This document shows, one piece after another, positions 1-4,764 of a stretch of DNA of 5,175 nt (positions are counted from its first letter, which is position 1; the number at the start of each line of letters is the position of its first letter). The notes beneath the pieces are model-generated. The model searched no databases and was not told where the DNA came from. It saw nothing but the letters and a program-made list of their open reading frames with translations. The DNA lies in the NCBI GenBank assembly GCA_011055475.1, contig DSDH01000392.1, positions 1 through 5,175 of the forward strand. The letters are read 5' to 3'. Origin of the DNA: Phycisphaerales bacterium (GTDB lineage Bacteria; Planctomycetota; Phycisphaerae; Sedimentisphaerales; Anaerohalosphaeraceae). Position numbers and translations under genes: made by a program.

Positions 1-1
1 C

Positions 2-784
2 GTGTGGACGGCGCTGGAGACCGCGCTGGATCGTGAGAGCGAACCCCGCCCGCGCCGCATCCTGCAGGCCCTGCTGGACAACGCGCGGATCGCCGCCGAG
101 GAACGGATTCCGATCTGTCAGGATACGGGCCTGGCCGTGGTCTTCGTGGAGCTGGGCGCTGAGGTGCGAATTGCGCCGCCGGAGGAGCACCTTGATGCGA
201 CGTTGGCCGATGCGATCCACGAGGGCGTGGTCCGCGGCTATGAAGAGGGGCTGCTGCGCAAGAGCGTCGTCGCCGATCCGCTCGGCGCCCGGACCAACAC
301 GGGCACCAACGGCCCCGCGGTGATCCACGTGTCCATCGTGCCCGGCGACCGGCTGCGACTGAGCGTCATGACCAAGGGCGGCGGCTGCGAGAACAAGAGC
401 CGCTTTCGGATGTTCAACCCCACCGAGGACCGCCATACCGTGGCCGGGTGGATCGTCCGCGCGGTCGCCGAGGCCGGGGCCGACGCCTGCCCGCCATTCG
501 TGGTCGGGGTGGGTATCGGCGGCGATTTCGAGCAGTGCTGCCTGTTGAGCAAGAAGGCCCTGTTGCGGTCCCTCGGCTCGCGACACGGTGAGCGGCTCTA
601 CGCCGAGATGGAGGCCGAGTTGCTTGAGGCGATCAACGCCCTCGACGTCGGTCCGCAGGGCCTGGGTGGCCGAACCACCGCCCTGGCCGTCCAGATCGAA
701 ACCGCCCCCTGCCACATCGCCTCGTTGCCCGTCGCCGTCAACATTGAGTGCCATGCCCACCGCCATAAAACCGCCGAGCTGTAA
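2..784 (+). CDS. Fumarate hydratase class I, alpha subunit (5'-truncated by window edge)
   Basis: This is the alpha (N-terminal half) subunit of the two-subunit, [4Fe-4S]-dependent class I fumarases, which interconvert fumarate and L-malate in the cytoplasm; tartrate dehydratase alpha (TtdA) is the close relative. In the 260 visible residues I see PICQDTGLAVVF (Cys39), TKGGGCENKSRF (124-134), GIGGDFEQCCLLSKKALL (171-188) and VAVNIECHAHRH (244-255). Cys39, Cys179 and Cys250 fit the three cluster ligands expected from the family. The first visible codon is GTG, but the protein opens inside the helix that usually lies about 25 residues into this family, so the true start is probably upstream of the window. 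The stop is TAA at 782-784. A beta subunit normally follows, but here the next genes are on the other strand. The 42 bases to the next stop (785-826) contain no convincing terminator. Fumarase versus tartrate dehydratase cannot be decided from this subunit alone; fumarase is more likely. Confidence 0.9.
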   Translation: MWTALETALDRESEPRPRRILQALLDNARIAAEERIPICQDTGLAVVFVELGAEVRIAPPEEHLDATLADAIHEGVVRGYEEGLLRKSVVADPLGARTNTGTNGPAVIHVSIVPGDRLRLSVMTKGGGCENKSRFRMFNPTEDRHTVAGWIVRAVAEAGADACPPFVVGVGIGGDFEQCCLLSKKALLRSLGSRHGERLYAEMEAELLEAINALDVGPQGLGGRTTALAVQIETAPCHIASLPVAVNIECHAHRHKTAEL

Positions 785-826
785 GCGGACGGCAGAAGGC
801 AGCACCCGGGACCACAGGGCGAGGGG

Positions 827-1087
827 TCACTTGGAGACAAGGGGATACTTGGTGGGATCCTGAAGCATCTCCGCCGAAAGATCTACATCGAGTCGCGGCC
901 AGTGCAGATGATGCCCGTGCAAAAGTTCAACGTCGGTAATCTCGGCGATGGTGGCGTCCTTAAACCAGGGGAACCGCGCAAAGGGCAGGAAATACTCCGT
1001 CCCATTCAACCAGAGCCAGAACCCGTGCTGCGAGATGTTCGTCACTTCAAGGTCCGAAGTGTTTTGACCACGCTTGGAGGATTTCAC
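827..1087 (-). CDS. DUF2442 domain protein (partner of DUF4160)
   Basis: This is a small protein of 86 residues matching the DUF2442 family, recognisable by EVTNISQHGFWLWL (14-27), EYFLPFARFPWFKDA (31-45), the HHLHWPRLDVDLS stretch (59-71) and the terminal YPLVSK. Its biochemical role is not established; proteins of this family are often encoded next to DUF4160 proteins and the pair has been treated as toxin-antitoxin-like, with DUF2442 in the antitoxin-like role. I chose the GTG at 1087-1085 because a GAGAGG ribosome-binding site (1100-1095) lies 7 nt before it and because the resulting N-terminus (VKSSKRGQNTS) looks like the family. A TTG at 1102 would add five residues but has a poor ribosome-binding site. 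The gene overlaps the end of the DUF4160 gene by 41 nt in a different frame, which suggests translational coupling. It converges on the fumarase gene. Confidence 0.85.
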   Translation of the reverse strand: MKSSKRGQNTSDLEVTNISQHGFWLWLNGTEYFLPFARFPWFKDATIAEITDVELLHGHHLHWPRLDVDLSAEMLQDPTKYPLVSK

Positions 1088-1286
1088 CTCTGCGCCTCTC
1101 AATCGTCTTCTGAAGATCCCTCAACTCATGCTCGGACAGCCCCCATGATGTGACCAGGGCCACTGCCGGTTCCACCCAGTATTTCGCTTCCCCATCTGGA
1201 GACACGACATGAATATGGACGCGATGCTCCTCACGCGAGAAGAAGAAAAACCGGTATTTGCCTTCCCGGAATACTGTCGGACTCAT
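1047..1286 (-). CDS. DUF4160 domain protein (toxin-like partner of DUF2442)
   Basis: This is a complete 79-residue protein of the DUF4160 family: KYRFFFFSREEHRVHIHV (10-27), DGEAKYWVEPAVAL (31-44), then a C-terminal helix ending in LQAWSKHFGP. The strand-rich N-terminal half with HxH (His24, His26) and the basic helix ERRRGEI are typical. The molecular function is unknown; the family is usually discussed with DUF2442 as a possible toxin-antitoxin pair. The ATG at 1286-1284 is firm because an in-frame TGA lies three codons upstream; GGTGAGG at 1297-1291 is a modest ribosome-binding site 4 nt away. It is the first gene of a two-gene unit and is followed with overlap by the DUF2442 gene. A promoter candidate lies just upstream, in the gap after rsmA. 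No signal peptide or membrane segment is seen. Confidence 0.87.
   Translation of the reverse strand: MSPTVFREGKYRFFFFSREEHRVHIHVVSPDGEAKYWVEPAVALVTSWGLSEHELRDLQKTIERRRGEILQAWSKHFGP
1095..1100 (-). promoter_or_regulatory. Ribosome-binding site that selects the GTG start of the DUF2442 gene
   Basis: On the minus strand the sequence reads GAGAGG, then 7 nt, then GTG at 1087. It lies inside the coding region of the upstream DUF4160 gene, so the overlap itself supplies the initiation signal for the second gene. It favours GTG over the TTG codon at 1102, which overlaps the same site. Confidence 0.6.
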
Positions 1287-1311
1287 GCCACCTCACCGAG
1301 CATCCTCTCAC

Positions 1312-1341
1312 ACTATACTCCATAGCAGTCGCTTTGGTCAA
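1312..1341 (-). promoter_or_regulatory. Sigma70-like promoter for the DUF4160-DUF2442 pair
   Basis: On the minus strand TTGACC (1341-1336) and TATAGT (1317-1312) are separated by 18 nt, each with five of six consensus matches. Transcription would start near 1305, giving a leader of about 19 nt before the ATG at 1286. The -35 box overlaps the TGA stop codon of rsmA (1340-1338), so the pair can be transcribed independently of the ribE-pdxA-rsmA operon although it lies on the same strand only 51 nt downstream. I see no terminator hairpin in that gap, so read-through from rsmA is also possible. Confidence 0.6.
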
Positions 1342-2222
1342 GGCCCCAGTGCTTTCGCAGCGGCGTTCGCGAGGGCGACATACTGATCGGGCGTGAGCCT
1401 TTCGGGGCGTTGGGAGGGGTCGGCCGCCGCCTGTTCAAAGAACGCCGGCCAATCCGCATCCGCCAGCGGCCCGCGGATGAGCCGCACGCAGCCGCGAAGG
1501 GTCTTGCGGCGGTGGGTCATGAACAACTGCACCACCTCCATGAGCAGGCCGGCATTCGCGATGCGCCGGGCCTTGGCGGGATCGGGTCGATAGGCGGCGA
1601 TGACGCTCTCGACCTGCGGTCGGGGCCAGAAGGCCTCTGGAGGCAGGCGGCGGAGAATCTCGACGTGGCCCGTGGCGCCCATGAGGATGCTCAGCGGGCC
1701 GTAGGTGCCGTCGCCGGGATCGGCGGCCATACGCTCGCCGACCTCCTTCTGGATGGTGACGATCATGCCATCGGCCCGGACGGGCCCCACGATAAGATTG
1801 GCCATGACCGGCGCCGCGACGCTGTAGGGCAGGTTGGCGACGAGCAGCAGACGCCCGGCATGACCCTCGCGGGCGCGGCGGAGGGTATCGACGACGGCCG
1901 GGGCCAGGGCGTGCTTGCCGGCCAGGACATCCGTGTGGAGCAACTCCACGTTGGCGATCTCCCCCAACTGGCGGCGGGCGATGCGGACAAGATCGTCGTC
2001 GCACTCCACGGCCAGAACGCGGGCAGCCGTTTGGGCCAGCGCCTCGGTGAGCGAGCCCGTACCGCAGCCGACCTCAAGCACGACGTCGTCGGAGGCGATC
2101 TGCGCCGCCTCGACGAGCCATCGCATCAGGTTCAAATCGATAAGGAAGTGTTGGCCGAGTCGATGCTTGGGCGCGACGGCGGCCGAGGCGAGCAGACGCT
2201 CAATGTCCCGCTTGGTCTGCAT
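1338..2222 (-). CDS. rsmA: 16S rRNA (adenine(1518)-N6/adenine(1519)-N6)-dimethyltransferase RsmA/KsgA
   Basis: RsmA uses S-adenosylmethionine to dimethylate two adjacent adenines in helix 45 of 16S rRNA during late 30S assembly; loss of the enzyme gives kasugamycin resistance. The 294-residue protein shows the KsgA N-terminal signature LGQHFLID (22-29), SAM motif I VLEVGCGTGSLTEAL (48-62), the acidic end of the next strand VECD (72-75), HTDVL (96-100), the catalytic NLPY (130-133), QKEVGERMAA (158-167), YGPLSIL (174-180), FWPRPQVESVI (198-208), the basic RRKTLR (238-243) and RPERLTPDQYVALAN (272-286). It is slightly longer than the roughly 270 residues of the E. coli enzyme, mainly from an insert around residues 103-122 before motif IV. 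The ATG at 2222 lies inside the end of pdxA (23-nt overlap), implying translational coupling. It is the last gene of the ribE-pdxA-rsmA operon. I see nothing degraded. Confidence 0.96.
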   Translation of the reverse strand: MQTKRDIERLLASAAVAPKHRLGQHFLIDLNLMRWLVEAAQIASDDVVLEVGCGTGSLTEALAQTAARVLAVECDDDLVRIARRQLGEIANVELLHTDVLAGKHALAPAVVDTLRRAREGHAGRLLLVANLPYSVAAPVMANLIVGPVRADGMIVTIQKEVGERMAADPGDGTYGPLSILMGATGHVEILRRLPPEAFWPRPQVESVIAAYRPDPAKARRIANAGLLMEVVQLFMTHRRKTLRGCVRLIRGPLADADWPAFFEQAAADPSQRPERLTPDQYVALANAAAKALGP

Positions 2223-3276
2223 CGCGTTTCTCGCAGGGGACGGGTGCGGCGGCGGCCTTTCGAACCTGGGCCATGTGAACGGCCAGGCGGATGGCCTCCT
2301 TCATGCTGGACGCGTCGGCCAGGCCCTTGCCGGCGATGTCGAACGCGGTGCCGTGCGCCGGCGAGGTGCGGATGATAGGCAATCCGATGGTGACGTTGAC
2401 GGCCTTATTGAAGGCCAGCAGTTTGATCGGGATGAGCCCCTGGTCGTGGTACATCGCGACGATGCCGTCGAACTCCCCGGCCGCGGCCCGGACGAACAGG
2501 GTGTCCGCCGGAAAGGGCCCCTGAACGCGGACGCCCTGGGAGCGGGCGAGGTTCATGGCGGGGATGATGATGCGGTTCTCCTCGTCGCCGAACTGTCCGC
2601 CCTCGCCGGCGTGGGGGTTGAGCCCGGCGACGGCGATGGTGGGTTCGGCGATGCCGAAGTAGGTCCGCAGGGCCGAGGCGAGCAGGTCGATGGGCTCGTA
2701 CACACAGCCGATGGTGAACTTGTTGCGGATCTCGAACAGGCCCTCGTGGATGGTCGCCAAAGCCAAACGCAAGGGCCCGGCGACGAACATCATCGCCTTG
2801 CGCGGGCTCTTGCAGCGGTCGGCCAGGAGTTCGGTGTGGCCCGGCCACTTGGCCCCAGCCATGCTCCAACTGGTCTTGCTGATCGGGCCGGTCACCAAGG
2901 CGTCGAGGAGCCCGTCGCGGGCGGCGTCGATGGCGTCGATGCAGAAACGCAGGGAGGCCTCGCCCGACACCTTGCCGGGGGCGTGAAGCCAGTTCGGGAC
3001 GGCGAACTCGTCGTAATCGGCCACGGCGACGTTTCGAGGGTACTGCCGGCTGAGCTTCTCGTGCTGGTGGCGAAACCAGAAGGGCTCCAGTTCGACCATG
3101 TCGGCGGCGTAGGCCAGCGGCTCGGCCATGCCGAAGATGATGTACCGGGCCAGACGGCGCAGCGATGCATCGGCCAGGGCCTTGACGATGATCTCCGGGC
3201 CGATGCCGCCCGGATCGCCCATCGCGATGCCGATGACGAGCCTTTCATCGGTCGAGTTGTGTCCGTTGTTGGCCAT
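2200..3276 (-). CDS. pdxA: 4-hydroxythreonine-4-phosphate dehydrogenase PdxA
   Basis: PdxA oxidises 4-phosphohydroxy-L-threonine with NAD(P)+; the product decarboxylates to 3-amino-1-hydroxyacetone phosphate, which PdxJ uses to make pyridoxine 5'-phosphate (DXP-dependent vitamin B6 route, cytoplasmic). The 358-residue protein has the family opening IGIAMGDPGGIGPEII (15-30), and three conserved metal-ligand histidines in KWPGHTELLA (His147), LNPHAGEGG (His222) and MYHDQGLIPIK (His277). It also has LVTGPISK (127-134) and RTSPAHGTAFDIAGKG (303-318). The length is normal with a C-terminal tail of about 15 extra residues. The ATG at 3276 lies 8 nt after the ribE stop with only a weak ribosome-binding site (GAGCGG, 4 nt away), so re-initiation after ribE is plausible. 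It overlaps rsmA by 23 nt. The PdxA2 group (4-phosphothreonate dehydrogenases) shares the fold, but the position next to rsmA favours the biosynthetic enzyme. Confidence 0.94.
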   Translation of the reverse strand: MANNGHNSTDERLVIGIAMGDPGGIGPEIIVKALADASLRRLARYIIFGMAEPLAYAADMVELEPFWFRHQHEKLSRQYPRNVAVADYDEFAVPNWLHAPGKVSGEASLRFCIDAIDAARDGLLDALVTGPISKTSWSMAGAKWPGHTELLADRCKSPRKAMMFVAGPLRLALATIHEGLFEIRNKFTIGCVYEPIDLLASALRTYFGIAEPTIAVAGLNPHAGEGGQFGDEENRIIIPAMNLARSQGVRVQGPFPADTLFVRAAAGEFDGIVAMYHDQGLIPIKLLAFNKAVNVTIGLPIIRTSPAHGTAFDIAGKGLADASSMKEAIRLAVHMAQVRKAAAAPVPCEKRDADQAGH

Positions 3277-3284
3277 CGTGCCGC

Positions 3285-3926
3285 TCAGAATCCCGCCTCA
3301 CGCAGCTTTTCGATCGTCAATTCGGGCGTCGAGCCCAGAAGCCGCTGCAACTGCGCCCGGACCGTCCGTACGAGGATGTCCGTCTCGATGTTCACTGGCT
3401 CGCCCACCCGAGCCGCAGCCAGGGTGGTATGCTCCAGCGTCGTCGGGATCAACGCGACCGTGAACCCGCGTGCCTCCATCTGCGCGACGGTGAGGCTGAT
3501 CCCATCGACGGCGACGGAGCCCTTCGGCACGACGTCAGCCAACACGGATGGATCGGCCTCGAACGCCATTTCCCAGAACGCCCCGGTCTTATCAATCCGG
3601 GCGACGTGGCCGATGCCATCGACGTGCCCCTGTACGAGGTGCCCGCCAAGTCGTCCATTCGCGGGCAGGGCCCGCTCGAGGTTGACCCGCGCGCCGGGCT
3701 GCAATCGGCCCAGCGTGCTGGCGCGCAGGGTCTCACCGCTGACGTCGAACTCGCCGACGGCGCCGGTGATGCGGCCCACGGTCAGGCAGACGCCGCTCAC
3801 CGCCAGGCTGTCGCCGGGCCGCAGGTCCGTCACCGGCTCGGCCATCTCCAGCACCAGCACTCGGCCGCCAGCCGTCGGCCGCATCGAGCGGACCGTACCC
3901 ATCGCCTCGATTATTCCCGTAAACAT
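3285..3926 (-). CDS. ribE: Riboflavin synthase (alpha chain type)
   Basis: Riboflavin synthase dismutates two 6,7-dimethyl-8-ribityllumazine molecules into riboflavin and a pyrimidinedione, the last step of vitamin B2 synthesis; it acts as a cytoplasmic trimer. The 213-residue protein has the hallmark start MFTGIIE (1-7) and two tandem lumazine-binding domains. Domain 1 (about 1-95) has SGVCLTV (44-50) and domain 2 (about 96-190) has GGHLVQGHVDG (94-104), KGSVAVDGISLTV (135-147), IPTTLEHTTL (160-169) and VNIETDILVR (178-187). A C-terminal helix (188-213) would form the trimer contact. The open frame extends 21 codons upstream to an ATG at 3989, but MFTG at 3926 is the conserved start and the likely transcription start near 3985 leaves that upstream ATG out of the message. 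The ribosome-binding site is weak (GGGG, 8 nt away). It is the first gene of the operon. The gene is named ribC in E. coli. Confidence 0.96.
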   Translation of the reverse strand: MFTGIIEAMGTVRSMRPTAGGRVLVLEMAEPVTDLRPGDSLAVSGVCLTVGRITGAVGEFDVSGETLRASTLGRLQPGARVNLERALPANGRLGGHLVQGHVDGIGHVARIDKTGAFWEMAFEADPSVLADVVPKGSVAVDGISLTVAQMEARGFTVALIPTTLEHTTLAAARVGEPVNIETDILVRTVRAQLQRLLGSTPELTIEKLREAGF

Positions 3927-3948
3927 CGCCGATGCCCCAAACGAGACA

Positions 3949-3975
3949 GGCGGAGACCCCTCACAGACCTCCGCC
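3949..3975 (-). other. Inverted repeat in the ribE leader
   Basis: GGCGGAG (3949-3955) and CTCCGCC (3969-3975) form a perfect 7-bp inverted repeat around a 13-nt loop. It lies between the likely ribE transcription start (near 3985) and the ATG at 3926. In the minus-strand transcript the hairpin contains GGAGG and GAGGGG, strong ribosome-binding-like motifs not used for initiation. No U-run follows, so it is not an intrinsic terminator, and it does not resemble an FMN riboswitch. It could be a small leader structure or chance in GC-rich DNA. Confidence 0.35.
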
Positions 3976-3991
3976 GGATAACACCTCATAC

Positions 3992-4020
3992 AGCATACAC
4001 TTACAGCCGACCAAAGTCAA
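3992..4020 (-). promoter_or_regulatory. Sigma70-like promoter for the ribE-pdxA-rsmA operon
   Basis: On the minus strand TTGACT (4020-4015) and TATGCT (3997-3992) are separated by the ideal 17 nt. The -35 box matches five of six consensus bases and the -10 box four of six, including the key T, A and final T. Transcription would begin near 3985 and give a leader of about 60 nt. The local AT content is higher than in the flanking genes, as expected of a promoter. Confidence 0.58.
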
Positions 4021-4060
4021 ATTGGCAAACCCCGTCCTGCGAAACACGTCTGGAAGCGCC

Positions 4061-4088
4061 TTGCCGCCGTGTAGACGTCGGGTAGAAT
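4061..4088 (+). promoter_or_regulatory. Sigma70-like promoter for the zinc-ribbon gene (and perhaps glgP)
   Basis: TTGCCG (4061-4066) and TAGAAT (4083-4088) are 16 nt apart. The -35 box matches four of six consensus bases and the -10 box five of six. Transcription would start near 4095, leaving a leader of about 70 nt before the ATG at 4168. It is divergent from the ribE promoter, with about 40 nt between the two -35 boxes, so one regulator could bind between them; no clear operator palindrome was found there. Confidence 0.42.
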
Positions 4089-4116
4089 TGGAGGGTCCTT
4101 CAGGTCGGCGCTTCTT

Positions 4117-4148
4117 GATGGATGCGGGCCGTGGAGGGACGGTCCATC
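4117..4148 (+). other. Possible leader hairpin presenting a decoy ribosome-binding motif
   Basis: GATGGA (4117-4122) pairs with TCCATC (4143-4148), and inside it CCGT (4129-4132) pairs with ACGG (4139-4142), leaving a 6-nt bulge and the hexaloop GGAGGG (4133-4138). The structure ends 6 nt before the actual ribosome-binding site AGGGGA (4155-4160). It could affect translation of the zinc-ribbon gene, but short helices like this are common by chance in GC-rich sequence. Confidence 0.25.
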
Positions 4149-4167
4149 TTTGGCAGGGGAACCGCAT

Positions 4168-4719
4168 ATGGACGAGCAATTCAAGATCGATCCGGGGCAT
4201 GGCGGGCCGCGGGCCTTCTTCCGAGTGGCCGGGCCGATCCTGGTGGGGCTGGGTGTATTGCTGTTTGCACTGGGGATCATCGGCTTTTTCGCGGCCTTCG
4301 GCTCCATGAGCCGCCCCCACTTTATGGGGGCGCCGTTCGTGGGCATCCCCCTGCTGGCGGTGGGCGGCTGGATGTGCCAGTTTGGCTACGCGGGCAGGGT
4401 GGCCCGATACATGGCCGAGGAGATGGCGCCGGTGGGAAAAGACACCTTCAACTACATGGCCGAAGGCACGCAGGGCGCCGTACACACGGTGGCGCGGGCG
4501 GCCGCCCAGGGACTGGCCGAGGGCGGAGTGAGCCTCGGTGGAAGCCAGCCGGAAACGAAGGTTCGTTGCCACAAGTGCAACGCCCTCGTGGACGTCGATG
4601 CCCGATTCTGCGATCAGTGCGGCACGGCCCTGGCCAAAACCAAGCCCTGCCCCCGTTGCGACGAGCAGAACGACCCCGATGCCCGTTTCTGCGACAACTG
4701 CGGCTACGCGTACCCATAA
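4168..4719 (+). CDS. Two-helix membrane protein with C-terminal double zinc ribbon
   Basis: I do not recognise a named family. The 183-residue product has a polar N-terminus (1-17), a long hydrophobic helix at about 20-45 (GPILVGLGVLLFALGIIGFFAAF), a second at about 54-75, an Ala/Gly/Glu-rich amphipathic linker (76-130), and two zinc ribbons: Cys134-x2-Cys137 with Cys148-x2-Cys151, and Cys161-x2-Cys164 with Cys175-x2-Cys178. The two ribbons end in near-identical DARFCDxCG. With two helices the N- and C-termini should share a side; the zinc ribbons are most likely cytoplasmic. The ATG at 4168 is supported by AGGGGA 7 nt upstream; a TTG at 4150 is less likely. Ribbons of this double type often mediate protein or nucleic-acid contacts, but no function can be assigned. 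It precedes glgP by 45 nt on the same strand, so co-transcription is plausible. It is divergent from ribE. Confidence 0.85.
   Translation: MDEQFKIDPGHGGPRAFFRVAGPILVGLGVLLFALGIIGFFAAFGSMSRPHFMGAPFVGIPLLAVGGWMCQFGYAGRVARYMAEEMAPVGKDTFNYMAEGTQGAVHTVARAAAQGLAEGGVSLGGSQPETKVRCHKCNALVDVDARFCDQCGTALAKTKPCPRCDEQNDPDARFCDNCGYAYP
4597..4704 (+). repeat. Internal duplication in the double zinc ribbon
   Basis: The 27-base segments 4597-4623 and 4678-4704 match at 23 positions and lie exactly 81 nt (27 codons) apart in the same frame. Each encodes DARFCDxCG, the second half of a zinc ribbon. The DNA-level similarity goes beyond the shared cysteines, which suggests a fairly recent duplication, or strong selection on the motif, within this gene. 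Confidence 0.6.
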
Positions 4720-4725
4720 CAGACC

Positions 4726-4748
4726 CGGCGGCCGTTTCAGGGCCGCCG
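4726..4748 (+). other. GC-rich hairpin between the zinc-ribbon gene and glgP
   Basis: CGGCGGCC (4726-4733) and GGCCGCCG (4741-4748) form a perfect 8-bp stem with a 7-nt loop, beginning 6 nt after the TAA of the zinc-ribbon gene. Only ATTT follows, not a long T-run, so it is at best a weak terminator. It ends 4 nt before the glgP ribosome-binding site and could reduce read-through or protect the 3' end of the upstream message. Confidence 0.5.
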
Positions 4749-4752
4749 ATTT

Positions 4753-4758
4753 GGAGGA
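4753..4758 (+). promoter_or_regulatory. Ribosome-binding site fixing the GTG start of glgP
   Basis: GGAGGA lies 6 nt before the GTG at 4765-4767. It is the strongest ribosome-binding site in the window. The next in-frame ATG (4798) falls inside the conserved AYFTMEIG motif and cannot be the start. Confidence 0.75.
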
Positions 4759-4764
4759 TCAACG

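Noticed and set aside
785..826. Bidirectional terminator between the convergent fumarase and DUF2442 genes
   Set aside because: Only short imperfect pairings such as CCC/GGG around 805-819 are present, with no T-run on either strand.
1281..1303. A six-codon leader frame (ATG at 1303) ending in TGA that overlaps the DUF4160 start ATG
   Set aside because: It has no properly spaced ribosome-binding site and would begin almost at the predicted transcription start, so it is probably chance.
1410..2375. A 321-codon plus-strand open frame antisense to rsmA
   Set aside because: It has no domain-like sequence and lies entirely over rsmA and the end of pdxA, so it is a codon-bias shadow.
1915..3981. 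A 688-codon plus-strand open frame antisense to rsmA, pdxA and ribE
   Set aside because: Its product is low-complexity (Gly, Asp, Ala, Arg, Val, then Arg, Ser, Thr-rich) with no recognisable domain, and the opposite strand encodes three unmistakable conserved enzymes. Long antisense frames are expected in GC-rich genes.
3927..3989. Upstream 21-codon extension of ribE starting at the ATG at 3989
   Set aside because: Riboflavin synthases start at MFTGIIE, and the predicted transcription start near 3985 lies downstream of that ATG.
3927..4020. FMN riboswitch in front of ribE
   Set aside because: I searched the leader for the conserved AGGGCGGGG and CCCACCGGCGG-type elements and found none; the leader of about 60 nt is also too short.
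3961..4572. A 203-codon minus-strand open frame over the divergent region and the zinc-ribbon gene
   Set aside because: It would cover both promoter candidates and oppose a gene with clear membrane and zinc-ribbon features; its product has no recognisable motif.
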